From positions 89,948-153,947 of the forward strand of contig NZ_JBHSTQ010000008.1 in NCBI RefSeq assembly GCF_042660205.1: a stretch of DNA of 64,000 nt, written 5' to 3'. Each line of letters opens with the position of its first letter. Position 1 is the first letter of the stretch. This document shows positions 35,594 to 45,098 of this stretch, one piece after another. Made by a program: the position numbers and the translations under genes. Origin of the DNA: Sporolactobacillus kofuensis. Its GTDB lineage: Bacteria; Bacillota; Bacilli; Bacillales; Sporolactobacillaceae. The notes beneath the pieces were generated by a model. It saw nothing but the letters and a program-made list of their open reading frames with translations, made no database searches and was not told the origin of the DNA.

Positions 35594-37744
35594 ATGGATA
35601 AAAGCAAGCTCTACACACGGTTGTTCCAAGTTGCCTATTTTATCATTGGCGCAGCCATTGTTGGCCTATTTGTCTATTTTATTGTTCTTCTGATCGGCAA
35701 TCATTACACGGATGATGAAAAATTGGTAATGAGTAGAACCTCAGTTGTTGTTGATGAACAAGGGCATGAAATTTCTAGACTCTATGCAGAAAATCGTGAT
35801 CCGGTTGCTTTGAAAAAAATACCCAAGCATGTTCAAGATGCTTTCATTGCAACTGAAGATCAACGTTTCTATAAGCATTCAGGAATTGACTTACGCGGGG
35901 TGGCACGCGCACTTGTAGCAGATATCATGGTCGGAGGAAAAGCTGAAGGAGCGAGCACCATAACGCAGCAGTTGGCGAGAAATGCATATCTCTCAAATGA
36001 GAAGACCTGGTTTCGAAAATTTAAAGAGGCCGCAATTGCTGTTAGTCTTGAACGAAGGTACAGCAAAAAACAGATTCTGGATATGTATTTAAATCAGCTC
36101 TACTTTGGACATGGAATCTATGGTGTACAGATGGCTTCACAATTCTTCTTTAATAAAGACGTGAGCGAGTTAACCGAGGATGAAGGTGCACTGCTCGCAG
36201 CACTTCCCAAAGGCCCAAACGGCTATTCACCAATTCTTCATCCGCAAAAAGCCTTGGAAAGACGTAATGTTGTCCTGTCTCTGTTGCAGAAAAACGGCTA
36301 TATTTCCGCAGAGGAATCGGTACGGTTAAAAGGAATGACGCTGGGCCTTAATGTACACAAAATACAAACGCACCCAGAATTTGATTCCTACATTGATCTT
36401 GTTAAACAAGAAGCAGAAAAGGACTATCATATTGGCAATGATGAGCTGATTCGAGGAGGTTATAAGATTGTCGTTCCTATTAATCGACAAGCGCAAGCAG
36501 CTTCCTACTCGGCTTTTAAAAATAATGTCTATTTTCATGGGAGCAATCCAAAGCAATCTCCAGAAGGCGCATTTGTTCTGATGAATAAAAACGGCGGTGT
36601 GCTCGCCGCACAAGGTGGACGTAATTATGTACTTGGCAGCTATAACCGAGTCAATGTGAAAAGACAGCCGGGTTCTTCATTTAAGCCTTTGGCCGTTTAT
36701 GGACCGGCACTTGATCTCGGGCGTTATCAGCCCTATTCGCTTCTTCAAGATAAGAACGTGTCCTATGGAAATTACAAGCCAACCAATTATAGTGGGCAAT
36801 ATACCGGTGAGATGACGATGTATGATGCAATTACAATTTCTCAAAATGCTCCTGCCGTTTGGCTTCTGAATCAAATTGGCATTTCAAAAAGTAAAGCTTA
36901 TTTATCAAAAATGGGCATTCATTTATCTGATAAAGGATTAGCCATTGCTTTAGGTGGTCTAAGTAAAGGCGTATCCCCTTTGCAAATGGCATCTGCATAC
37001 ACTTCCTTCGACAATGAAGGTGAACAAACAAAGCCATTTTTTATTCAAGCTATTTATGACCATCAAGGAAAGAAAATTGGCGAAGCGCATCCAGCAACTA
37101 AGAAAATATTTTCAAAACAAACGGCTTGGTACATGACGCGCATGTTACAATCCGTAATGAGAAATGGTACGGGACAGGCCGGATACAGTCAAGTTGCGAT
37201 CGCTGGGAAAACGGGATCAAATGCATTTACCAAAGAAGGATTACGTGATGCTTGGTTTGTTGGGTATACGCCGGATGCGGTGGGAGCGGTTTGGATTGGT
37301 TATGATCAAACAAATAAAGATCAATACGTAACCGGCTCCAGCAATGATGCTGTTCGTTTGTTTAAGTCTGTCGTGAACAGTATGCCTAAGGAAAAAGCAT
37401 TGGCTTTTGAGAAACCTGAGGGCATCACAGATCTTGATGAACCGATTCGACTCGCCGGCGTGACACGGTTAGAAGCAAGGGGGGTACTCGGTAAGTATGC
37501 ATTGCCGGCATTAGAGCTTACTTGGAACGAATCTAGAGATCGACGAGTCATTTACCGTGTGTATGCTGAAGTAGATGGCAAACGAACACTTAAAGGTGAG
37601 GTCAAAGGAAAAAATACGTACCGAATTGATTTTGTTAATCCGATGAGTAAAGAAACCTATTATGTGGTTCCTTATAATTCGCAAACGGGGAAGACCGGGC
37701 AAGCATCGCCTTCGGTTGAGGCAAACTGGTTCTCCAAACTTTAA
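35594..37744 (+). CDS. pbpF: Class A penicillin-binding protein (PbpF-like)
   Basis: A 716-residue bifunctional peptidoglycan synthase. A membrane anchor covers residues about 13-35. The glycosyltransferase domain has catalytic E88 in ATEDQRFYKH, and GASTITQQLARN. The transpeptidase domain has SSFK (PGSSFKPLA, near residue 362), SQN and KTGSN motifs. A C-terminal fibronectin-like segment follows residue 620. The neighbouring hemH matches the B. subtilis pbpF-hemEHY neighbourhood, where PbpF functions partly in spores. SD AAAGGTGGGGAGG is strong. Confidence 0.92.
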   Translation: MDKSKLYTRLFQVAYFIIGAAIVGLFVYFIVLLIGNHYTDDEKLVMSRTSVVVDEQGHEISRLYAENRDPVALKKIPKHVQDAFIATEDQRFYKHSGIDLRGVARALVADIMVGGKAEGASTITQQLARNAYLSNEKTWFRKFKEAAIAVSLERRYSKKQILDMYLNQLYFGHGIYGVQMASQFFFNKDVSELTEDEGALLAALPKGPNGYSPILHPQKALERRNVVLSLLQKNGYISAEESVRLKGMTLGLNVHKIQTHPEFDSYIDLVKQEAEKDYHIGNDELIRGGYKIVVPINRQAQAASYSAFKNNVYFHGSNPKQSPEGAFVLMNKNGGVLAAQGGRNYVLGSYNRVNVKRQPGSSFKPLAVYGPALDLGRYQPYSLLQDKNVSYGNYKPTNYSGQYTGEMTMYDAITISQNAPAVWLLNQIGISKSKAYLSKMGIHLSDKGLAIALGGLSKGVSPLQMASAYTSFDNEGEQTKPFFIQAIYDHQGKKIGEAHPATKKIFSKQTAWYMTRMLQSVMRNGTGQAGYSQVAIAGKTGSNAFTKEGLRDAWFVGYTPDAVGAVWIGYDQTNKDQYVTGSSNDAVRLFKSVVNSMPKEKALAFEKPEGITDLDEPIRLAGVTRLEARGVLGKYALPALELTWNESRDRRVIYRVYAEVDGKRTLKGEVKGKNTYRIDFVNPMSKETYYVVPYNSQTGKTGQASPSVEANWFSKL

Positions 37745-37895
37745 TCAACATCTAACGGATTGTGCACGCTCGTCAGCATACGTGAAAAGGGCTAAAATAG
37801 AATATGCGTGATTCGGATCATTTTTCCGGACGAGTTCTATGTGATGAATGATGATGGTTTATTGTAAAATTTGATGCGAGTAGAAGGTGTTGAAA

Positions 37896-38846
37896 TTGAG
37901 TAAGAAAAAGACAGGGCTGGTGGTCATGGCATATGGCACCCCTTATCAAAAAGAAGATATTATTCCGTACTATACGGCAATCCGTCACGGGCACCGGCCA
38001 AGTGAACAACAGATCGAGGATCTGACACGTCGCTATGAAGCGATTGGAGGGTTGTCACCATTAGCGCAATGGACACAAGCGCAGGCTGATGCATTGGAAA
38101 AACGGTTAAATGATTTACAATCCGATCGTGAATTCAAAGCTTTTCTTGGTTTAAAGTATATTCATCCATTTATTGAAGATGCTGTTCAAACCATGAGCGA
38201 AGAAGGCATAGAGGAAGCGGTATCGATCGCATTGGCCCCTCACTATTCACAATTTAGCGTCCAGTCTTACATAGATCGTGTCCAAGCCGCTGCTCAAAAA
38301 GTAGGCGGTATGACCATAACATCGATTAGTAGTTGGTATAAGGAACAAGGTTTTATTGACTATTGGTCACATGCATTGAAAAAGGCGTTCGCTGAAATTC
38401 CTGAACGTGAATGGGAGGAGACCGTTGTTCTATTTACTGCACACAGTCTCCCTGAGAAGATCTTGACTAATGGTGATCCCTATCCTGAACAAGTGCGAGA
38501 AACAGCTGATGCAATTGCTGCTAAAGCAGAAATCGCACATTATGCGCAAGCTTGGCAGAGTGCAGGTAAAACCAAGGATCCTTGGCTCGGTCCTGATGTC
38601 CTTGATCAGATTCGCAGCCTTCATCAACAGAAGCGTTACCGTCATTTTGTTTTTTGCCCGATTGGTTTTGTTGCGGAGCATTTGGAAGTATTGTATGACA
38701 ATGATCAGCAATGCCGCAAACTTGTTGAATCACTTGGTGCTACCTACCACCGACCGACGATGCCTGATACGGCACCAGATTTTATTGACGCATTAGCCGC
38801 TTCAGTAGTACGTGCAAGCAAAATTGAACGTGCTGAAGGTAGATGA
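37896..38846 (+). CDS. hemH: Coproporphyrin ferrochelatase
   Basis: A 316-residue enzyme that inserts iron into coproporphyrin III in the Gram-positive heme pathway (also named cpfC). LVVMAYGTPY opens the protein; the metal-site histidine is in LAPHYSQFS (near residue 118), and the glutamate in GFVAEHLEVLYD near residue 260. TTG 37896 is six to seven bases from SD GAAGGTG and aligns with the B. subtilis start. hemE and hemY are not adjacent, unlike B. subtilis. Confidence 0.95.
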   Translation: MSKKKTGLVVMAYGTPYQKEDIIPYYTAIRHGHRPSEQQIEDLTRRYEAIGGLSPLAQWTQAQADALEKRLNDLQSDREFKAFLGLKYIHPFIEDAVQTMSEEGIEEAVSIALAPHYSQFSVQSYIDRVQAAAQKVGGMTITSISSWYKEQGFIDYWSHALKKAFAEIPEREWEETVVLFTAHSLPEKILTNGDPYPEQVRETADAIAAKAEIAHYAQAWQSAGKTKDPWLGPDVLDQIRSLHQQKRYRHFVFCPIGFVAEHLEVLYDNDQQCRKLVESLGATYHRPTMPDTAPDFIDALAASVVRASKIERAEGR

Positions 38847-38872
38847 AATCTACAATTATAATGAAATGATCA

Positions 38873-38909
38873 GAAAAACCAGACTGGCGTTACCCAGTCT
38901 GGTTTTTAA
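38873..38909 (+). terminator. Terminator of hemH
   Basis: AAAAACCAGACTGG pairs perfectly with CCAGTCTGGTTTTT. Confidence 0.95.
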
Positions 38910-39018
38910 CTATAATTGAAATTTAGAAACGAAAGAAGAGAGTCTTTATGTAGCATTGTGTTCGGGCAGTATAGTCGTGGCGACACTTGTTGATCATAGG
39001 CAATGAGCCCGTAATCAC

Positions 39019-39669
39019 TTATAAATTTTCAGTACGCCCGATATAAGCAATTTTAAATACACCGTTTTCGAATATAATTTTCGTAACACTGGTATTCTCG
39101 ATTGTTGAAACATGAATTTTTTCATCGGATAACATGTAGATCAGGCAGTTGATGTAAAGACCGTGACTCACTGCAAGGATCGTTTCTTCCTCAGAATGAG
39201 CAAATGTGCTAAGAATGGCACGGATTCGATCTTTGACATCTTCGTAATCTTCAGCAAGACCAGAAGTATCCAATTGTTTCAATCCGGTTAAAGCATGTAT
39301 TTTTAACTCATCTGGTGAATCACCACGAACTTCAGGGGATTCAATTTGCTTCCCTGCGCGTTCCCAAGTTGGGTCATTGATATCGCCTTCAAACATTCCG
39401 AAACTGACTTCACGTAAGTCTGTTGATTCAATCGGTGTGAGATCAGGATTTACGGAATGGTCGAGGAGAAGTCGAGCAGTACGCCGCGTTCTGCCTAAGT
39501 CGCTACTGTACGCGATATCAAAAGATATATTTTGCGCTTTAAAGACCGCACCTAAGTCAGCGGCCTTTTGTTCGCCAATATCTGTTAGCGGCGAATCAGA
39601 AATACCTGACATTTTGCAGTACTGATTGAAGAGTGTCCGTCCATGTCTTACAAAATAAATGGTCTTCAT
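39019..39669 (-). CDS. Histidine phosphatase / phosphoglycerate mutase-like protein
   Basis: A 216-residue protein with the phosphohistidine motif VRHGRT (residues 6-11) and the second catalytic histidine in VSHGLY near residue 162, typical of the cofactor-dependent PGM superfamily. YSSDLGRTRRTA is also conserved. Whether it is a mutase, or a phosphatase such as a PhoE or CobC type, is undecided; the DIYSSDL context leans towards a phosphatase. ATG 39669 follows TTGGGAGG. Confidence 0.85.
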   Translation of the reverse strand: MKTIYFVRHGRTLFNQYCKMSGISDSPLTDIGEQKAADLGAVFKAQNISFDIAYSSDLGRTRRTARLLLDHSVNPDLTPIESTDLREVSFGMFEGDINDPTWERAGKQIESPEVRGDSPDELKIHALTGLKQLDTSGLAEDYEDVKDRIRAILSTFAHSEEETILAVSHGLYINCLIYMLSDEKIHVSTIENTSVTKIIFENGVFKIAYIGRTENL

Positions 39670-39886
39670 ATGAATCCTCCCAATGAATAAGTTAAAAATC
39701 ATCATTGCCGTTCTTCGTATACAATCTACTTAAGGGTAGCGTAATTTAACTATAAAAGTAAAGTGATCAAGGAAAATGTCAAAGAAAGTTAAAGAGCTAT
39801 TTGTAGCATAACTGCGTCTAGACGACAGCTCAAATGCGCATTACTATTAAGAAGAATACCCGAATAAAGAGAAAGAAGGGAAACTA

Positions 39887-40876
39887 ATGATTTATATTAA
39901 TAATCGTGATCTATTAGATCAAACGCTTAATTTTGCAATTGAAGAATACGCATTGAAACATCTGGATATCAATGAAACCTATGTCATGTTCTATCGAATG
40001 GCACCGACTGTAATTGTTGGACGCAATCAGAATACGATTGAAGAGTTGAATATGGAGTACATTTCAAAACAAGAGATCACGGTCACACGACGATTATCCG
40101 GAGGCGGAGCAGTCTATAATGATCCGGGAAATCTGAGCTTCAGCTTTATTGCTAAAGATGATGGAGATAGTTTTAATAACTATAAGAAATTTACAGAACC
40201 TGTGATTCGTGCGTTGCATCATATGGGGGTCGATGCAACGCTTGAAGGACGTAATGATCTGACCGTAGGGGGTAAGAAAATTTCCGGGAATGCCCAATTT
40301 GTCACTCAAGGCCGTATTTTTAGCCATGGGACTTTGCTTTTTGATGTGAATTTGGACAATGTGTCCAGTGCACTGCATCCTGACGCAGCAAAGTTTGAAT
40401 CTAAAGGAATAAAATCCGTGCGTAGCCGTGTTACGAATATCCGCGAGCATTTGGCGGAAGACATGAACATTCATCAGTTTAAAGAACAGTTGCTTCGATA
40501 TATTTTTGAAGGAGAAAATCAGATCCCTGAATACCAATTCACCGATGAAGATTGGATCAACATCATAAATATTGCTAAGAGAAGATATCGTAACTGGGAT
40601 TGGGTCTATGGAAAATCTCCTGAATTTAATGTGCGTAGAGCACGTCGGTTCCAAGGTGGACGGATTGATCTTCGATTAAATGTGAAAAAAGGATTTATCG
40701 AACAAATGTTTATCTTTGGTGACTTCTTCGGTGTTGGAGATGTTCGAGAATTTGAAAAACGAATGATTGGGACAAAATATGAACAGAACGCACTTGTTGA
40801 AAAACTCAAAGCATTGGATTGTCACTATTATTTTGGGAAAATCAGCGAAGAAGAGCTATTATCCACATTTATTTAA
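39887..40876 (+). CDS. lplJ: Lipoate-protein ligase
   Basis: A 329-residue ATP-dependent ligase that scavenges lipoate and attaches it to GcvH and E2 proteins. Conserved RRLSGGGAVYND (near residue 69), NLSFSF and the lysine in VGGKKISGNAQ (near 135). C-terminal accessory domain from about 250. It is close to B. subtilis LplJ, and the next gene is yhfN-like as in the yhf region. SD GAAGGGAA precedes ATG. Confidence 0.95.
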   Translation: MIYINNRDLLDQTLNFAIEEYALKHLDINETYVMFYRMAPTVIVGRNQNTIEELNMEYISKQEITVTRRLSGGGAVYNDPGNLSFSFIAKDDGDSFNNYKKFTEPVIRALHHMGVDATLEGRNDLTVGGKKISGNAQFVTQGRIFSHGTLLFDVNLDNVSSALHPDAAKFESKGIKSVRSRVTNIREHLAEDMNIHQFKEQLLRYIFEGENQIPEYQFTDEDWINIINIAKRRYRNWDWVYGKSPEFNVRRARRFQGGRIDLRLNVKKGFIEQMFIFGDFFGVGDVREFEKRMIGTKYEQNALVEKLKALDCHYYFGKISEEELLSTFI

Positions 40877-41003
40877 TACGCTCCAAAGCATCATTCAGGA
40901 AGCTTGTTCTAAACACAGGGTAGCAGGACTAAATTGATAATAGGCCGTCCATATGAAGGTGATGGCTGACAAGTTCACGTAATGTTTCTGAGGAGGGTCT
41001 TAT

Positions 41004-42266
41004 GTGAAGAAGAAGACGATGTGGTGGTTTATCGCATTGTATGCTATCTATCTCATAACCATGGCAGCCTATTTTTTTGTTTGGTCGAAGTCTACACTAC
41101 CTGTTGATATGAAAGGCACTGCAGCCGATCCAGCACTGTTTATGAGCAAACAGCAGTTAGCAGAAAGCGGCGTGTTCAATGCTTGGCGTCATTTTCTCTC
41201 TTTCGCCGAGATTCCATTGGAATGGGGCATTTATCTTTTCGTGTTGATAGCCGGGATTTCGCATTGGCTTAAGCGTTGGTCGGAGCGTATTTCGCCTTTC
41301 TTTATCATACAGATGCTGATTAGCTACGTTGCGATTGCTTTGATTCTTGCCTTGATTTTTTTGCCGGTCGATTTTGCCTCCTATCAATTGTCTGTACATT
41401 ATGGAATAAGCGTGCAGCCGATTTCCGAGTGGTTGAAAGATCAAGCGCTGAGTACGGCAATTAGTACACTGATCGGCTTTATTGCGCTCACTACGGTTTT
41501 CGCTCTGATTCGCAGATATCCGAAAAACTGGTGGTTTCCAGCATGGCTGCTGTCGATTCCGTTTGTTTTGTTTATGATGTACCTACAGCCGGTTGTGATC
41601 GATCCACTGTATAATCATTTTCAAAGCCTTCAAGATGGAGAATTAAAACAGGAAATCTTACAATTGGCATCACATGCAGGTATCCCTGCTCATAATGTCT
41701 ATGAAGTAGATATGTCCAAAGAAACCAACGCCATGAATGCTTACGTTAATGGCATAGGGTCCCATCTGCGCATCGTTTTGTGGGATACAACAGTCAAGCG
41801 CCTTAGTCATGAGCAGGTTCTTTTTGTCATGGCTCACGAGATGGGTCATTATGTCATGCATCATATTCTCTGGGGAACAGCAGCAGCTCTGCTCGGTTTG
41901 CTCTTCACGCTGTGGATCGCTGCGAAAGTTCACCTCTGGTTGACGATAAAATGGGGCACACGAATGAATCTGACACATCCCGGGGACCTTTCAGCGTTAC
42001 CTATGCTTCTCTTAGTTCTATCGCTACTTTCATTTTTGGGTGAACCTGTCCAGAATACGGTCTCCAGACACTTTGAACATCAAGCAGATCAATATGCTAT
42101 TCAGATGACTCAGAATAAGCAAGCAGCAATTTCTTCCTTTCAAAAGTTGTCCGCTTCTAGTCTAGGTGAAATGAATCCACCTGCATTAGTGAAGTGGATC
42201 CAGTATGATCATCCGACAATGCTTGACCGGATTAACTATTTGGAACATGTGAAACTTGAAAAATAA
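41004..42266 (+). CDS. yhfN: M48-family membrane zinc protease (YhfN-like)
   Basis: A 420-residue membrane metalloprotease of the Ste24/CAAX protease type. It has about five to seven membrane segments; zinc motif HEMGH at about residue 278 (MAHEMGHYVMHH), with the third ligand in HFEHQADQYA near residue 352. ATG at 41002 would end immediately, so GTG 41004 after GAGGAGGG is the start. It follows lplJ in the same direction, as in Bacillus. A natural substrate is not known. Confidence 0.9.
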   Translation: MKKKTMWWFIALYAIYLITMAAYFFVWSKSTLPVDMKGTAADPALFMSKQQLAESGVFNAWRHFLSFAEIPLEWGIYLFVLIAGISHWLKRWSERISPFFIIQMLISYVAIALILALIFLPVDFASYQLSVHYGISVQPISEWLKDQALSTAISTLIGFIALTTVFALIRRYPKNWWFPAWLLSIPFVLFMMYLQPVVIDPLYNHFQSLQDGELKQEILQLASHAGIPAHNVYEVDMSKETNAMNAYVNGIGSHLRIVLWDTTVKRLSHEQVLFVMAHEMGHYVMHHILWGTAAALLGLLFTLWIAAKVHLWLTIKWGTRMNLTHPGDLSALPMLLLVLSLLSFLGEPVQNTVSRHFEHQADQYAIQMTQNKQAAISSFQKLSASSLGEMNPPALVKWIQYDHPTMLDRINYLEHVKLEK

Positions 42267-42269
42267 GAT

Positions 42270-42297
42270 TATTTCATTAAAAATAATGATTTTTTTT
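42270..42297 (+). terminator. AT-rich terminator-like hairpin after the M48 gene
   Basis: ATTATTT pairs with AAATAAT and is followed by a long T-run. The stem is weak. Confidence 0.4.
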
Positions 42298-42411
42298 AGA
42301 AGAAGGCGTTCTCCTCGACGGATTATGCTAAACTAAGTAAATGTTGAAAGGCAGCGTCATGAGCAGTGATACATGGCTTTCCAATCACAGAATAGAATTG
42401 AGGCATTTATA

Positions 42412-43512
42412 ATGGCGAATGAAAAGAAAACGGTCGCTGTATTATACGGCGGAAAATCCACAGAATATGAAATTTCATTACTCACTGCATATTCAGTGAT
42501 CAATGCAATGGATTTGGAGAAATATCGAGTACTTCCTGTGTACATTCAGCAGGATGGCCGTTGGATTGCAGGAGAAGAGATTAAAGGAAAACTGACGTAT
42601 AAAGATCAGTTGTTGCTTAAGGAAGACAGCAGTGCGGAAGAGATCGCAGAGCATTGGCTCGCACCATCAGCATCTTCAAGTACGGAGACGAGACCGGACA
42701 TCATTTTTCCATTACTTCACGGACCAAATGGTGAGGATGGTACTGTACAAGGTTTGTTTGAACTTCTGAATATTGCGTATGTTGGATCAGGTGTTGCTGG
42801 TTCAAGCGTAGGTATGGATAAAGTTTTGATGAAGGATGTCTTTGCAGCACATAACATCCCAGAGCCTCATTATGTATCGATGTCGCGCTTTGAATGGGAA
42901 AATGAAGCACCTGCAATGATTCTCAAAGTGAAGAATGCTATTGGATATCCTTGCTTTGTTAAACCGGCAAATGGCGGTTCAAGTGTTGGAATCAGTAAAT
43001 GTGTGAGCGAAACTGAATTATCGGCTGCTGTGACAGAAGCATTACTCTATGATACGAAAGTGATCATTGAAGAAGGTGTAAATGGCCGAGAAGTCGAAAT
43101 CGGAGTAGTCGGAAACCATGAACTATCTGTTTCTGTGCCCGGTGAAATTATCACTAAGAATGCCGCATTCTATGATTACCAATCAAAATATCAGGAAGGT
43201 GAGAGTACTTTGGTTATTCCGGCAGACCTTCCTGACAAAGTAAAGGCAGAATTGGAACAAGTCGCAAAACGTGCCTTCACTGCACTGAATCTCTCCGGAC
43301 TTGCGCGCGTTGACGTGTTCGTTCGAGAAGGGGATCAACGTATCCTCGTTAATGAAGTGAATACGATGCCGGGATTTACCCAATTTAGCATGTTCCCTTT
43401 GCTCTGGCAGCATACGGGTTTGCCTTATCAAAAACTGATCGAGAAATTGATCAATCTTGGTTTGCAAAAACATGCTGAAAAGCAACAGATCCATTATCGA
43501 ATCGACGGCTAA
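42412..43512 (+). CDS. ddl: D-alanine--D-alanine ligase
   Basis: A 366-residue ATP-grasp enzyme that makes the D-Ala-D-Ala terminus of peptidoglycan precursors. N-terminal AVLYGGKSTEYEIS, the HGPNGEDGTVQG loop near residue 104, and NEVNTMPGFTQFSMFP near residue 321 are clear. The active-site loop residue, tyrosine versus phenylalanine, should be checked by alignment: the visible ATFYDYQSKYQ-like block (AAFYDYQSKYQEGES) fits a D-Ala ligase. ATG 42412 has SD GAGG; the frame is open 13 codons upstream. Confidence 0.94.
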   Translation: MANEKKTVAVLYGGKSTEYEISLLTAYSVINAMDLEKYRVLPVYIQQDGRWIAGEEIKGKLTYKDQLLLKEDSSAEEIAEHWLAPSASSSTETRPDIIFPLLHGPNGEDGTVQGLFELLNIAYVGSGVAGSSVGMDKVLMKDVFAAHNIPEPHYVSMSRFEWENEAPAMILKVKNAIGYPCFVKPANGGSSVGISKCVSETELSAAVTEALLYDTKVIIEEGVNGREVEIGVVGNHELSVSVPGEIITKNAAFYDYQSKYQEGESTLVIPADLPDKVKAELEQVAKRAFTALNLSGLARVDVFVREGDQRILVNEVNTMPGFTQFSMFPLLWQHTGLPYQKLIEKLINLGLQKHAEKQQIHYRIDG

Positions 43513-43605
43513 TTAAGGAAAAATATAGAAGTACTTGTCTGCATAGGTGGATTGTGAGCATCACATCCGGACTAGATGACTAATGCTCAATTCTTTCTTC
43601 TTTGA

Positions 43606-43644
43606 CTAAAAAAAGCACCGATGACGTTGGTCATCGGTGCTTTC
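43606..43644. terminator. Bidirectional terminator between ddl and the 3D gene
   Basis: AAAGCACCGATGAC pairs perfectly with GTCATCGGTGCTTT around GTTG; A and T tracts flank it. Confidence 0.92.
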
Positions 43645-43671
43645 TTATATAATTATTCGTTCATTGCTCTA

Positions 43672-44628
43672 TTAATGAAGAATTTTAATCGTGATTGTTT
43701 TGCGCCCAAAGTTTAGTGCTTGATTTTTCGATGGAAGATGAACATCAATTCGATTTCCTTTGATAGCACCACCGGTATCAGCAGCAAGGTACACGCCATA
43801 ACCTGGAATCATTACCCGCGAACCCAGTGGAATAACTGCCGGATCAACGGCAATCACTTTAGCGTTTGGGTTACTGCTGAAGTCAATACCCGTTGCTGTT
43901 CGCCCGCTGAGTGAATAACTCGTAGCTTCAACTGTAATAGACTGTCCAGATTGACCAGCCGGCGCTGATTGCTTTTTTTCTTCTTTTGGTTGATATGAAG
44001 TATTCTGTACTTTAGGCTTCGATGCATTTTCTTTAGCACGTTCTGCAGCTTTCTTCTCGGCTGCTTTTGCCGCTTTTTGTGCAGCCTCTTTAGCTCTTTT
44101 TTTCGCCTCAGCAGCTTGACGTGCTTTTTCTTCTGCTTCTTTCTTTTCCTGAACCTTAATTTCAACCGCTTTTTCTTGGTAATCCTTTGCTTCTTTTGTG
44201 TTGCGATAGACTGTGTAGAGAGCAGTCTTCGTATCTGCGCCAATAATGCCGTTGTCGAAATCCTGTTTGTCCGATTGGAATGCATCAATTGCTTCAAATG
44301 TTTGTTCATCGATGATGCCGTTGTGCTGCCCATCGAGGTAACCTAATTTTTGAAGCTTATCTTGCAGTTTCGCAACCACCGGTCCTGAATCGCCTTTTTG
44401 AAGCAAACTATTTCCGAATATAATAGTGACATTCTGGTTATCAGCTTGATCGGATGGAGCATTTGCTGCAAATCCAATGGCATGAGTTGTGCGTACAGGA
44501 TTTTCACTATTCATGATGTGATTATCATTTGTACTGTTCGTTTTGGCGAATACGATCGTCGTTGGTGCCAGGACACCAAGACATACGGTCAAGCTCGTCA
44601 TTGCCGTCAGCCTTTTAATGATATTCAT
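43672..44628 (-). CDS. Secreted wall protein: peptidoglycan-binding plus 3D domain (YocH-like)
   Basis: A 318-residue secreted protein. Signal peptide (about 1-28), a PG_binding_1 domain (about 75-130, LQKGDSGPVVAKLQDKLQKLGY), a charged Ala/Lys/Glu coiled-coil linker (about 140-215), and a C-terminal 3D domain with its aspartates (VIAVDPAVIPLGS, AADTGGAIKG, RIDVHL). 3D proteins resemble lytic transglycosylases and act on wall glycan. A WalR-type box lies upstream, as for B. subtilis yocH. SD AAGGAGG is nine or more bases from ATG. Confidence 0.9.
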   Translation of the reverse strand: MNIIKRLTAMTSLTVCLGVLAPTTIVFAKTNSTNDNHIMNSENPVRTTHAIGFAANAPSDQADNQNVTIIFGNSLLQKGDSGPVVAKLQDKLQKLGYLDGQHNGIIDEQTFEAIDAFQSDKQDFDNGIIGADTKTALYTVYRNTKEAKDYQEKAVEIKVQEKKEAEEKARQAAEAKKRAKEAAQKAAKAAEKKAAERAKENASKPKVQNTSYQPKEEKKQSAPAGQSGQSITVEATSYSLSGRTATGIDFSSNPNAKVIAVDPAVIPLGSRVMIPGYGVYLAADTGGAIKGNRIDVHLPSKNQALNFGRKTITIKILH

Positions 44629-44730
44629 TAAGTAAAAAAACCTCCTTAGGTGATCCAGCCATGAACATCATCATGGCTAACATCCAAGGGTTATTCTAAG
44701 GGTTGAATATCTCATACATGTTTTAGCAAT

Positions 44731-44747
44731 ATTACAGTTGTGTAACA
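44731..44747 (-). promoter_or_regulatory. WalR box upstream of the 3D-domain gene
   Basis: On the minus strand the site is TGTTAC-ACAAC-TGTAAT, an exact fit to the WalR consensus of two TGTWAH hexamers spaced by five bases. It is about 110 bases upstream of the start codon. WalRK controls wall hydrolases including yocH in Bacillus. An AGCCATGA/TCATGGCT hairpin lies in the leader (about 44657-44678). Confidence 0.65.
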
Positions 44748-44895
44748 TGAGATCAATATTTTAGAATTTGTCAATACAATTTTCGCTAGTTTTCTTATTT
44801 TTTTTTATGGTTCTTAATGGAAAAACCATTAAAAAATAAAGATGCCTATGCAAAAAACGAAGAAACTTGTCTCAATACGTTTTTAACCACAGATT

Positions 44896-44924
44896 TTGCG
44901 ACAGTATCTCTTTTCATTTATACT
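44896..44924 (+). promoter_or_regulatory. SigA-type promoter upstream of the thioesterase gene
   Basis: TTGCGA (44896-44901) and TATACT (44919-44924) are 17 bases apart. The leader would be about 165 bases and contains GAATCAC with GTGATTC, a perfect seven-base dyad. Confidence 0.55.
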
Positions 44925-45098
44925 AACTAGTGAATGAAAAAGTGAAAAAATGAAGTGAATCAAAGGTAAATTGAATCACTATTATCCGAGATGTGTGGGA
45001 AGTGTGATTCATACATTTTTGATTGGTTTTCACGAACGGGTCATTCATAGACAATTTTTACAATGAAAATAGAACCCAAAAGGGAATGAGGAGTAATC

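Noticed and set aside
44077..44346. Plus-strand frame rich in Phe, Leu and Cys opposite the 3D gene linker
   Set aside because: It is the antisense of a Lys/Ala/Glu-rich coiled coil, which commonly yields such shadow frames.
44640..44760. c-di-AMP (ydaO-type) riboswitch upstream of the 3D-domain gene
   Set aside because: Such riboswitches often precede wall-hydrolase genes, but the conserved aptamer blocks are missing; only a simple hairpin and the WalR box are seen.
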